A stretch of DNA of 29,508 bases from Sphingomonadales bacterium. GTDB taxonomy: Bacteria > Pseudomonadota > Alphaproteobacteria > Sphingomonadales > Sphingomonadaceae. The DNA lies in the NCBI GenBank assembly GCA_024636595.1, contig JAGXGT010000089.1, positions 1-29,508 on the forward strand, in the 5' to 3' direction. Both the position numbers and the translations under genes were made by a program. A model generated the notes under the pieces. That model was not told where the DNA came from, ran no database searches, and saw only the letters and a program-made list of their open reading frames with translations. Positions within the stretch are counted from its first letter, which is position 1, and each line of letters opens with the position of its first letter. Below are positions 1-7,420 of this stretch, piece after piece.

Positions 1-226
1 CGCTGCTTTCGAGCAGATCATCCTCGTCTTCGCTCATTTCCGGCAATTTTGCTTTCCAGTCAGGGGCAACGTGGACATGGCAGGTGGCGCAGGAGCAGCA
101 GCCGCCGCATAGCGCCAGCAGCTCGTCAAAGCCATTGTCGCGAATCGCTTCCATGACGCTGATTCCGCTATCGACGGAAACCGCTTTTTCTTCGCCATCG
201 CGGCCGGTTACGTGAATCGTTGGCAT
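1..226 (-). CDS. [2Fe-2S] ferredoxin, N-terminal part (runs off window)
   Basis: Reading leftward from ATG at 226, the first 75 codons give an adrenodoxin/ISC-type [2Fe-2S] ferredoxin, a soluble electron carrier. The cluster motif C-x5-C-x2-C is visible (Cys40, Cys46, Cys49, within LCGGCCSCATCH). The fourth ligand, expected near residue 85, lies beyond the window edge. Codon 1 is preceded by AAGGGG seven bases upstream, a good ribosome binding site. The acidic tail region (SEDEDDLLESS) just before the cut is typical of these proteins. Its promoter must lie between 227 and the inverted-repeat element that starts at 300. The partner reductase or oxygenase is not visible. The family is clear; the physiological partner cannot be told. 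Confidence 0.9.
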   Translation of the reverse strand, partial: MPTIHVTGRDGEEKAVSVDSGISVMEAIRDNGFDELLALCGGCCSCATCHVHVAPDWKAKLPEMSEDEDDLLESS

Positions 227-299
227 AGCTACCCCTTAGTGACTGTTATTTGAAAATCCCGCACGCTATGTCTGGACCGTCAAAAAGAATCAAGGGCTA

Positions 300-564
300 G
301 GATCAGGACCTAATTAAATGCACGGGCGTGGCGTCAAAATGGCAATAATATCGGACCAAAGCGCCTGCCGGGAAGGCTTTTGCCTTTCCAAGGAAGCTTT
401 GGTTCTAGATTGCAGCCATTTTGGCGTCCTAAGGATTTGACCGATTTGGCCCTACGCAGCGTCAGAAAAGCTTGCTATAGCGCCGCTATGGCTGCGCTTT
501 CCTTCCTCGCGCAAAGCCAAATCGCTTCAAACCACGCTCCGCGCATTTAATTAGGTCCTGATCC
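300..564. repeat. MITE-like element with 22-bp perfect terminal inverted repeats and nested hairpins
   Basis: The 22 bases at 300-321 (GGATCAGGACC then TAATTAAATGC) are the exact reverse complement of 543-564. Between them no gene is seen. Further stems nest inside: 330-343 pairs with 415-428 (nine perfect pairs, CAAAATGGC/GCCATTTTG, extended by G-T pairs), 355-362 with 396-403 (ACCAAAGC/GCTTTGGT), 371-377 with 382-389 (one bulge), 442-450 with 516-524 (CGATTTGGC/GCCAAATCG), and 474-482 with 484-492. The folded form is an outer stem carrying two arms. No target-site duplication could be recognised. It could be a non-autonomous mobile repeat or a structured RNA. It ends 20 bases before the alkA-like start, so it may supply or disturb that gene's promoter. 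Confidence 0.75.
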
Positions 565-584
565 CCAACGGGGACGACAAATCG

Positions 585-1202
585 ATGGGCCTATCAAAAG
601 AAATGATCAAAGCCGGGTTGGACCATGTCAGCGCCGTCGAGCCGAGGCTTGCGGCAGCGATTGCTCAATCCGGCTATCCGGAACCACGAATCCGACCAGA
701 AGGCTATGAAACATTGCTCCGCACCATCGTCGGCCAGCAAGTCAGCGTGGCATCGGCGGCGGCGGTCTGGAACAAGCTGGAAGCGCGTCTGGGCGAGGGT
801 TGCCCGGCGGAAGCGCTGATCGGCACGGAATTTGACGAGTTGCGAGCATGTGGACTGTCCCGCCAGAAACAGGGTTATGCCAGAAGCCTTGCCGAATTGA
901 TTCTGTCCGGCGGACTTGATCTCGGCAATCTGCCAGAAAATGATGAAGCGGCGATCGCGCTACTGACCCAGATCAGGGGGATTGGCCGCTGGTCGGCGGA
1001 AATCTATCTGCTGTTCGCGCAGGGCCGCCCGGATATCTGGCCGGCCGGAGATCTGGCGATTCAGGTCGGCGTCGGCAATTTTCTGGATCTGGAGGAACGG
1101 CCGTCAGAAAAGGACGTGCGCCTGTTGGCCGAGGCATGGTCGCCACATCGCGGCGCTGTGGCGATCTTCACCTGGCACCATTATCATGTGATGGTGATGT
1201 AG
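585..1202 (+). CDS. alkA: DNA-3-methyladenine glycosylase II (AlkA-like, HhH-GPD)
   Basis: 205 aa. A base-excision repair glycosylase that removes alkylated purines from DNA. The helix-hairpin-helix is at residues 126-142 (LLTQIRGIGRWSAEIYL) and the catalytic Asp is Asp156 in WPAGDLAIQ. The TIVGQQVS segment at 47-54 is typical of the family. The length fits the short bacterial AlkA form without the N-terminal Ada-like domain of the E. coli enzyme. The start is uncertain: ATG 585 has no clear ribosome site, and ATG 603 is possible. The 5' end lies only 20 bases from the inverted-repeat element. The gene is convergent with the next SDR gene, with three bases between stops. Confidence 0.88.
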   Translation: MGLSKEMIKAGLDHVSAVEPRLAAAIAQSGYPEPRIRPEGYETLLRTIVGQQVSVASAAAVWNKLEARLGEGCPAEALIGTEFDELRACGLSRQKQGYARSLAELILSGGLDLGNLPENDEAAIALLTQIRGIGRWSAEIYLLFAQGRPDIWPAGDLAIQVGVGNFLDLEERPSEKDVRLLAEAWSPHRGAVAIFTWHHYHVMVM

Positions 1203-1205
1203 GCC

Positions 1206-1982
1206 CTAGATATCCAGCGGGTGGTTCCACCAGGCGGTGTCGGTAAAGGCGCGCATATCGAGTTCGAAGGTCCAGGCGGAGCGATGCTGATGCGCGACAT
1301 GAAAATAGGTGTCGGCGATCGCGGCAGGTTCCATGATTTCATCTTTTCCTTCCGCTTTGGCCTCTCGCAATTGTGCAAAGCGTTCCGGTCCGAGCAGCTT
1401 GCCGAGCGTGTCCGGCGCATTAACCGCGCTGTCGATCAGGATATGGGCAACATGGATATTCTTTGATGCAAATTCGGCATTCAATGTCTGACAGAGCATC
1501 CGACGGCCTCCCATCGCGGCGGCGTGGCTATGTTGCCCGGCATTGCCCCGGATCGCGGCAGTGGCCGAGGTGACCAGCAATGCGCCGCCTCCTCGCTCCA
1601 CCATTTTCGGAAGCAGTTTTTGCGCCACCCGGAACACGCCGAGAGTGCCCATCCGCCAGCCAAGCTCAAAGGTTTTGAGCGGCGTGTCGGCCAGCGTCCT
1701 ATTGCCGATCTGCGCGCCGAGATTATAAACCAGCACGTTGATCGGTCCGATATCCGCTTCCACATCATCGATCAGCTTCTCGATCGCCCCTTCATCGACG
1801 GCATTGAGCAGATGACCCGATGCTCGTCCTCCGGAGGCCTCGATTTCGGCGACCATTTTGTCGAGGCCCTCTTGATCACTGCGACGGCATAGTGCGACAT
1901 GATAGCCGTCCTGCGCAAAGCGTTTGCCGACATGGCCGCCGATTCCCGCGCCCGCGCCGATTACCATACAAACATCCGTCAT
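1206..1982 (-). CDS. SDR-family protein with substituted catalytic Tyr and Lys
   Basis: 258 aa with a Rossmann fold of the short-chain dehydrogenase family. The glycine-rich cofactor loop GAGAGIGG (9-16) is intact. The NNAG motif is replaced by YNLGA (86-90), and Ser139 sits in VTSATAA. At the usual YxxxK position the sequence reads H153-AAA-M157, so both the catalytic Tyr and Lys are missing. Relatives in this branch often have a Phe-AAA-Lys pattern, so loss of Tyr is known to me, but loss of Lys is unusual. It may bind NAD(P) without classical SDR chemistry. Start ATG 1982 has AAAGG upstream. It begins 19 bases after the exported protein gene and is probably the last gene of the osmoprotectant transporter operon. 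Confidence 0.8.
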   Translation of the reverse strand: MTDVCMVIGAGAGIGGHVGKRFAQDGYHVALCRRSDQEGLDKMVAEIEASGGRASGHLLNAVDEGAIEKLIDDVEADIGPINVLVYNLGAQIGNRTLADTPLKTFELGWRMGTLGVFRVAQKLLPKMVERGGGALLVTSATAAIRGNAGQHSHAAAMGGRRMLCQTLNAEFASKNIHVAHILIDSAVNAPDTLGKLLGPERFAQLREAKAEGKDEIMEPAAIADTYFHVAHQHRSAWTFELDMRAFTDTAWWNHPLDI

Positions 1983-2001
1983 ATCGCGCGCCTTTTATTG
2001 A

Positions 2002-2532
2002 CTATTTCAGAAACGGGTTGAGCCGCATGACTTCTTCCATGAACGACCGGGGTTTTTTCCAGTTCGCGGTTTTCAAATTGGTCTTTAGGTCGAGCGTCTT
2101 GATCGCGTCATTGATGAAATGGACACAATTGCGCTTGTTGAGGCTATAGCTTTTCTGCGGAATATTCTGCCATTTTTGCACGACCGCCAACAGCTGGCGA
2201 TATTTCTTGTCGTCGATTTTCATCGTGAAATGCGGGTTGCTGCTGGCAATATAATCGGCTGAAGGTGCATGGACATGGCCGTTGACCGAACCGAATAAGA
2301 TACCCGGCGACACGTTGATGGCGGTGAAGCCAAAGGCGGTATCGACCTTCTTGCCGTCGGCCAGCTCACCCTTGGCGACGAAGAACGCGTGCGGAAAATT
2401 CTTGCCGAAATCATGCGAATAGAAAGTAACGGTTACTTCAGCCCGTGCCGTCACCGAAAAACACGCCATGCAGAGCAGTGCGACCAGTCCGGCCATTCTC
2501 AATAATTGTCTAAAACCTGATTTCACGTTCAT
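2002..2532 (-). CDS. exported conserved hypothetical protein, possible permuted NlpC/P60-like fold
   Basis: 176 aa with a clear Sec signal peptide (basic start, hydrophobic 13-27, cleavage likely after ARA at 31), so the mature part is periplasmic. I do not recognise a named family with certainty. A His in NFPHAFFV (His48) precedes a Cys in KRNCVHFI (Cys136); this order resembles permuted papain-like/NlpC-P60 thiol hydrolases, where His comes before Cys. Other conserved-looking segments are GFTAINVSPGILFGSVNGH and the WQNIPQKSYSLN stretch. Its ATG overlaps the permease stop by four bases, so it is translationally coupled to the osmoprotectant transporter. Function is unknown; a hydrolase role is inference. 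Confidence 0.72.
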   Translation of the reverse strand: MNVKSGFRQLLRMAGLVALLCMACFSVTARAEVTVTFYSHDFGKNFPHAFFVAKGELADGKKVDTAFGFTAINVSPGILFGSVNGHVHAPSADYIASSNPHFTMKIDDKKYRQLLAVVQKWQNIPQKSYSLNKRNCVHFINDAIKTLDLKTNLKTANWKKPRSFMEEVMRLNPFLK

Positions 2533-4064
2533 TCCCTCAATTTATCGTTCAGCCAGCGTGCAGCCTCGCGGGGCGTTTTCTTGTCCCCTTCGCGATCGAC
2601 CGTATAATTGGCTTCGCGCATGTTTTCCACCGTGATTGCACCGATCAGGGGATTTAGTGCCGCAACAAATTTATCGTCGCGACTGCGATCGGGGGCCAGC
2701 AGCAATATCGCTTCATAGGAGGGAATGGCTCCTTTTCTGTCTTCCAGCACGGTGAAATTGTTAGCGGCAATCCGACCGTCTGACGAAAAGGCGGAAATAA
2801 CGTCCACTTCGCCGCTCGCCAGAGCAGGATACATGAAAGTGGGGTTGAACGAGCGCGCGTCCTTGAAGCGGATCGGATAGGCATCCTGCACCATCCGCCA
2901 CTCAGGCCGTTCGAGAAACTCGACATCGGTGCCAAAGTTGAAATCGCTGGATACCCGCGCCAGATCAGCGAGCGTCTTGAGTGATTTGTCGCGGGCATCT
3001 TTGGCTCTGACCGCAAAGGCATAGGTGTTTTCAAAGCCCAGAGCGCCCAGCATTTTGACGCCGTGATTGGCGCTGGTCCATTGCGCGATCTCATCCAGCA
3101 TCGCCGCTTTCGGCTGGCTATCGGTACGCTGCATCTGGTTTGTCCAGATCGTGCCGGAATAGTCGACATAGACGTCGACGTCGCCCGCCGCCAGCGCCTG
3201 AAAGACCACCGCGGAACCAAGACCATCACGGTAACGGACGCTATATCCGGCCTTTTCCAGCCGCGACCCGATCAGCCGGGCGAGAATGAATTGTTCGGAG
3301 AAGCTCTTCGCTCCGATCACCACGATATTGTCGCGAGCGATCAGCAGCGGCAGCGTGGCAATCAACAGTCCCGCTGCGATCAGCGCCAGTCCTGCGCCCG
3401 CCAATATCCGGCGGCGCTCGCGGATACCCCGTTCGATCAGCCCAAGCAGCAGATCGACCGATATGGCAAGCGCCGCAGAAAACAGGCAACCGGCCAGCAC
3501 CAAGGTCCAGTTCTGGGTCTGCAGTCCGGCGAAGATCAGATCGCCGAGGCTGGGCTGGCCGACTGTGGTCGAGAGCGTCGCCGCACCGATCGTCCAGACC
3601 GCGGCTGTGCGGATGCCGGCCATGATCGTCGGTGCCGCCAGCGGCGCTTCGACAAGATGCAATTTTTGCCTAGCAGTCATGCCGAGGCCATCTGCGGCCT
3701 CCCTGACCGCCGGATCGACGCCGGTCAGGCCGGTCACCGCATTGCGCAGAATCGGTAGCAGCGCATAGAGAGTCAGCGCGAGCAGGGCCGGCAGGAATCC
3801 AAATGCAGATATGCCGCCGCCGACCAGCGCCGATATGCCCAGCAATAACGGATAGAAAAGTGCCAGCAGGGCTAGCCCCGGGATGGTCTGGATGAGACTG
3901 GCAACCGTTAGCGCGATCCCGGCAATTGAGGGTGACCGCGCCGCCCAGATGGCCAGCGGCAGGCAAATCAGCATCGCCAGCAGCAGCGCCGAGAAACTGA
4001 GTTGCACATGCGCTGCGAGCAGTTCCGGCACACGAGCCAGCGCTTGTTGCCAGGCTTGGCTCAC
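2529..4064 (-). CDS. osmoprotectant ABC transporter permease fused to substrate-binding protein (OpuC/BusAB type)
   Basis: 511 aa inner membrane protein. Residues 1-240 are a BPD_transp_1 permease with about six hydrophobic segments and the EAA loop (EAADGLGMTARQKLHLVEAP). Residues from about 245 to the end are an OpuAC-type binding domain, beginning IGAKSFSEQFILARLIG and containing GDVDVYVDYSGT, which is typical of glycine betaine/choline/carnitine binding proteins. The fusion places the binding domain outside, tethered to the channel. The start is GTG at 4064, overlapping the ATPase stop by four bases (GTGA). The likely substrates are quaternary amine compatible solutes; the exact ligand cannot be read from the sequence. 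Confidence 0.9.
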   Translation of the reverse strand: MSQAWQQALARVPELLAAHVQLSFSALLLAMLICLPLAIWAARSPSIAGIALTVASLIQTIPGLALLALFYPLLLGISALVGGGISAFGFLPALLALTLYALLPILRNAVTGLTGVDPAVREAADGLGMTARQKLHLVEAPLAAPTIMAGIRTAAVWTIGAATLSTTVGQPSLGDLIFAGLQTQNWTLVLAGCLFSAALAISVDLLLGLIERGIRERRRILAGAGLALIAAGLLIATLPLLIARDNIVVIGAKSFSEQFILARLIGSRLEKAGYSVRYRDGLGSAVVFQALAAGDVDVYVDYSGTIWTNQMQRTDSQPKAAMLDEIAQWTSANHGVKMLGALGFENTYAFAVRAKDARDKSLKTLADLARVSSDFNFGTDVEFLERPEWRMVQDAYPIRFKDARSFNPTFMYPALASGEVDVISAFSSDGRIAANNFTVLEDRKGAIPSYEAILLLAPDRSRDDKFVAALNPLIGAITVENMREANYTVDREGDKKTPREAARWLNDKLRE

Positions 4065-4834
4065 GCCTGCTTGCTCAACGCGATCAGCTGCGCCGCTTGC
4101 GCGCGGGGGATGGCGACCAGCGCCTCCGCTTCGGCACCGACATTGCCGGACAGCAACGCGGCGGGCGTGGCATCCGCTTTGATCTGGCCATCCTGCATCA
4201 CCAGTATCCGATCGGCTAAATACAAGGCCTCCGCCATGTCGTGGGTGACGATGATCGTGGTCAGGCCAAGCTTGTCGTGCAGCGCCTTATACTGATCGGT
4301 CAGATTGTCGCGGGTCACGGGATCGAGCGCGCCAAAGGGCTCGTCCATCAGCATCAGGCCAGGCCGTGTCGCCAGCGCGCGGGCGACGCCGACGCGCTGT
4401 TGCTGGCCCCCGCTCAGCTGATCGGGCATCCGCGTCGCCATGTCCTGTGGCAATTCAACCAGATCGAAAAGTTCCGATACGCGCGCATCGCGCGTTCCCT
4501 CTTCCCCGGCCAGTTCGAGTCCGATCGCGATATTGCGCGCCACCGTCATATGCGGAAACAGGCCGATATTCTGAAACACATAGCCGATCCGGCGGCGCAG
4601 GATGTGGGGATCAATCGAGTCGACCGCTTCGTCGCCGATCCGGACCGCACCGCTGGTTGGTTCGACCAGCCGGTTGATCATCTTGAGCAGCGTCGATTTT
4701 CCCGACCCCGACAGACCGACCAACGCGACCAGCGCACCGGCCGGAATTTCCAGCGATACCGAATCCACCGCGCGAACCGTACCGTAATGGCGGCTCAACT
4801 GATGCAGGCTGATGGAAGGACCGGAGACAGGCAT
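4061..4834 (-). CDS. osmoprotectant ABC transporter ATP-binding protein (OpuCA-like)
   Basis: 257 aa cytoplasmic ATPase of the betaine/choline importer. Walker A GLSGSGKST (40-48), Q-loop near FQNIGLFPH, signature LSGGQQQR (140-147), Walker B LMLMDEP (160-166) and switch His198 in VTHDMAEAL. The tandem CBS domains that sense ionic strength in OpuA/OpuCA proteins are absent; the protein ends soon after the ATPase core. It is the first gene of the leftward operon. ATG 4834 lacks a clear ribosome site, so initiation may be weak or leaderless. It is divergent from the SDR gene at 4944, with 109 bases between the starts. Confidence 0.92.
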   Translation of the reverse strand: MPVSGPSISLHQLSRHYGTVRAVDSVSLEIPAGALVALVGLSGSGKSTLLKMINRLVEPTSGAVRIGDEAVDSIDPHILRRRIGYVFQNIGLFPHMTVARNIAIGLELAGEEGTRDARVSELFDLVELPQDMATRMPDQLSGGQQQRVGVARALATRPGLMLMDEPFGALDPVTRDNLTDQYKALHDKLGLTTIIVTHDMAEALYLADRILVMQDGQIKADATPAALLSGNVGAEAEALVAIPRAQAAQLIALSKQA

Positions 4835-4943
4835 AGAAATATATAGTGCCGCGCTTTGCCTTGCATGTCCAACGCCACTTGACGCACACCCGAAAAACGG
4901 CTCGAATGAACATCAATGTTAATAACGAGGCGGGAGCGGAACC

Positions 4944-5777
4944 ATGGGCTATCAAAGCGGGCAGAAGACAATATTTATCACCGGCGGTGCATCCGGTCTG
5001 GGCCGCGAAGTCGGTCGCTATTTCGCGGAAAAGGGCTGGTTCGTCGGGATTGCTGATATCAATGACAAGGGAATGGCGGAGAGCGCTGCTCTGTTGCCAG
5101 AAGGTCAGAGCTCCATCCACCGGCTGGACGTAACCGACCGCGCGCAATGGAAACAGGCGGTTTCCGAATTTGGCACGATCACCGGTGGCGAGATGACCGT
5201 GCTGTTCAACAATGCCGGGATTGGTGAAGGCGGTGCGATCCAGGACATGGAAGACGCCGCCATCGACAGGATGATCGCGATCAATCTGACCGGGGTGATC
5301 AGCGGTACCCGCGCCTGTTTCGAGATGCTGAAGAATACGCCCGACAGCTGCGTCCTCTACACCGCGTCGGCGGCGGGCATTTACGGAGTCGCCGATCTCA
5401 GCGTCTACAGCGCGACCAAATTTGCCGTGCGCGGCCTCGCCGAATCGCACGATATCGAGTTCCGCAAATATGGCATTAAATCCCGCTCGCTGATGCCCGG
5501 TTTCATCGACACCAATATCATTTCCGAGGTCGTCGAAGGCACCAACCAGAGCGGCAAGGAACGACTGGAAGAAGCGGGCGTCATGGTTAGCCCGGTTTCG
5601 ATCATCGGACCCGCAGCATGGGCCGCGGTGCATGGCGACAAGGTACACACACCGGTCAACAAGATGGCCAAGCAGCTGGCCTTTGCCGCGCGCTGGCTAC
5701 CCGGACGCGTGCGCAAGCAGTCGGTCAGCCTGGCCAGCAATATGGGTGACGTACTGGCCGGGTCTGAAAAAAAATAG
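4944..5777 (+). CDS. short-chain dehydrogenase/reductase (classical SDR)
   Basis: 277 aa NAD(P)-dependent oxidoreductase. The cofactor loop TGGASGLG is at residues 12-19, NNAG in VLFNNAGIGEG, the catalytic Ser in TASAAGIYG, and the intact YSATK provides Tyr and Lys. The classical motifs are all present, unlike the SDR at 1206. A good ribosome site (GGGAGCGGA) lies just upstream of ATG 4944. It is a single gene divergent from the transporter operon and convergent with the pterin dehydratase, with three bases between stops. The substrate cannot be predicted. Confidence 0.88.
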   Translation: MGYQSGQKTIFITGGASGLGREVGRYFAEKGWFVGIADINDKGMAESAALLPEGQSSIHRLDVTDRAQWKQAVSEFGTITGGEMTVLFNNAGIGEGGAIQDMEDAAIDRMIAINLTGVISGTRACFEMLKNTPDSCVLYTASAAGIYGVADLSVYSATKFAVRGLAESHDIEFRKYGIKSRSLMPGFIDTNIISEVVEGTNQSGKERLEEAGVMVSPVSIIGPAAWAAVHGDKVHTPVNKMAKQLAFAARWLPGRVRKQSVSLASNMGDVLAGSEKK

Positions 5778-5780
5778 CGC

Positions 5781-6077
5781 TTACAGGCAGCTTTCGATCA
5801 CATTGGCCAGATCCAGATCCCGCTGGGACAGCCCGCCATTTTCGCCCGCATCATGGGTGGTCAGCGTGATGTCGACCTTGTTGTAAACATTGAACCATTC
5901 AGGGTGATGGTCGGCCTTTTCCGCGTGCAGGGCGACGCGGGTCATGAAAGCGAAGGCTTCGGTGAAGTCGTCAAATTTGAACGAACGGCTGATCGCGTCG
6001 CGTTTCGCGTCATATTGCCAGTCGGAAAGCTCGGCCAAAGCCGCCTCGCGTTCGCCATCACTCAGTTGCGCTACCAT
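5781..6077 (-). CDS. phhB: 4a-hydroxytetrahydrobiopterin (pterin carbinolamine) dehydratase
   Basis: 98 aa, a normal length for the PCD/DCoH family. It dehydrates 4a-hydroxytetrahydropterin, recycling the cofactor of aromatic amino acid hydroxylases. The active-site block is visible: ADHHPEWFNVYNKVDI, followed by LTTHDAGGL-like residues and SQRDLDLA. The frame is open to 6149, but I chose ATG 6077 because AGGAGC lies nine bases upstream and homology begins there. No phenylalanine hydroxylase gene is nearby. It is divergent from ccmA, with 53 bases between the starts. Confidence 0.93.
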   Translation of the reverse strand: MVAQLSDGEREAALAELSDWQYDAKRDAISRSFKFDDFTEAFAFMTRVALHAEKADHHPEWFNVYNKVDITLTTHDAGENGGLSQRDLDLANVIESCL

Positions 6078-6130
6078 ATTTCTTGCTCCTTGCTTGGCTT
6101 TCGCGCCAATTCGTGCCTTAAGTCTGTGCG

Positions 6131-6757
6131 ATGAACGAGGGACAGTCAACCGGAAGCAGCGATCGGCTTATGACCGAGGCGCTTGGCTGCGTGCGCGGCG
6201 GGCGGATATTGTTCCGCGGGCTGCACTTTGCGCTGTCGCCGGGACAGGCAGGACTGCTCACCGGACCCAACGGAGTCGGCAAATCCAGCCTGCTGCGGCT
6301 GCTGGCCGGGCTGCTTGAGCCGTCTGCGGGATCATTTTCGGCACCGGAGACCAAGGCGCTGTGCGATGACCGGCTGGCGCTGGATGAACATCTGCCGCTC
6401 GAACAGGCCTTGCGCTTCTGGGCTCGGCTCGATGGTAAGGGCACGGCGGATGTTGCCGCTGCCATGGCCCGCGCCGGACTCGACCATCTTGCCGAAGTGC
6501 CAGTGCGCTATTTTTCGACCGGGCAACGACAACGGGCGCGGCTGGCGCGGACCTATCTCGCGAACGCCCGGCTCTGGTTGCTCGACGAGCCGGCCAATGG
6601 CCTCGATACCGAATCGGTCGAGCAATTGGGTCGCGCTCTGCAAGGGCATCTGGACGAGGGCGGGATCATTCTGGCGGCGAGCCATATCCCGCTTCCGATC
6701 GCTTTTGATACCAACTTGCGGCGTGAGCCGCTGGAAGAATTGGAAGCATGTTTATGA
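6131..6757 (+). CDS. ccmA: heme exporter ATP-binding protein CcmA
   Basis: 208 aa ABC ATPase of the cytochrome c maturation system I, which with CcmB energises the release of holo-CcmE. Walker A GPNGVGKSS (45-53), signature FSTGQRQR (128-135; the FSTGQ/LSAGQ form is typical of CcmA) and Walker B LWLLDEP (148-154) followed by ANGLD. ATG 6131 has no obvious ribosome site; ATG 6170 (residue 14) is an alternative and gives a length closer to the family. The stop overlaps the ccmB start. The other ccm genes are not in the window. Confidence 0.93.
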   Translation: MNEGQSTGSSDRLMTEALGCVRGGRILFRGLHFALSPGQAGLLTGPNGVGKSSLLRLLAGLLEPSAGSFSAPETKALCDDRLALDEHLPLEQALRFWARLDGKGTADVAAAMARAGLDHLAEVPVRYFSTGQRQRARLARTYLANARLWLLDEPANGLDTESVEQLGRALQGHLDEGGIILAASHIPLPIAFDTNLRREPLEELEACL

Positions 6758-7404
6758 TCCGCGCCATCGCTACGATCATCTGGCGCGATGTGCGGCAAAG
6801 CTATGCAAGCGGCGGCACCTGGCTGCCGGTAATTTTCTATCTGTCGGCGGCGACATTGTTTCCCTTTGCGGTAGGACCGGACCGCGAGTTGCTGCTGCAG
6901 ACCGGTGGCGGCATCTTGTGGATTGCCGCATTGCTGGCGACGCTGCTGCCGCTCGACCGGCTGATCCAGCCTGATCTGGAAAACGGTGTTTATGATCAAT
7001 TGATTGTGCGCGGTTTTTCAGACGAATTAATAGTAGCAGCGCGACTGGTGTCACATTGGCTGTCCTTCGGTCCGCCGCTGCTGTTTGCCGCGTTTCTGGC
7101 GAGCGGCCTGATGGGGCTGGAAGGCGCGGCCCTCGGCACATTGCTGGCCAGTCTGGCGATCGCAACCCCTGCCCTCGCCGGGCTGGCGGTGATGATCGCC
7201 GCGCTGACCGCGGGCCTGAAAGGCGCGGGCGCGCTCGGCGGATTGCTGCTGGTCCCGCTGGCCATTCCGCTGCTGATCTTTGGGGCGGGCAGCCTGTCGG
7301 CACAAGGCGGCAGCGCGCTGCTGTTTCTGGCTGCGATTTCGCTGCTGCTGGTCGCGATCACCCCCTTTGCCGCCGGAGCGGCGCTGAGCGCGGTCAGGGA
7401 ATAG
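6754..7404 (+). CDS. ccmB: heme exporter membrane protein CcmB
   Basis: 216 aa integral membrane partner of CcmA, with about six hydrophobic segments. It starts IRAIATIIWRDVRQSY and contains the conserved PLDRLIQPDLENGVYDQL loop found in CcmB. I chose ATG 6754, which overlaps the ccmA stop as ATGA; an in-frame ATG at 6748 is also possible. The usual next gene, ccmC, is absent: the following gene is a tetR gene on the other strand, so ccmC and the rest must be elsewhere, as is common in alphaproteobacteria. Confidence 0.93.
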   Translation: MIRAIATIIWRDVRQSYASGGTWLPVIFYLSAATLFPFAVGPDRELLLQTGGGILWIAALLATLLPLDRLIQPDLENGVYDQLIVRGFSDELIVAARLVSHWLSFGPPLLFAAFLASGLMGLEGAALGTLLASLAIATPALAGLAVMIAALTAGLKGAGALGGLLLVPLAIPLLIFGAGSLSAQGGSALLFLAAISLLLVAITPFAAGAALSAVRE

Positions 7405-7420
7405 CAACGCCAGCCAGCCG

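Noticed and set aside
3063..3758. 231-codon open frame on the plus strand inside the permease fusion gene
   Set aside because: Antisense to a conserved transporter, and rich in Arg/Gln/Asp as expected from a reversed GC-rich gene.
4611..5648. 345-codon open frame on the minus strand spanning the ABC ATPase start and the SDR gene
   Set aside because: It conflicts with two well-supported genes; its end reads the ATPase N-terminus out of frame.
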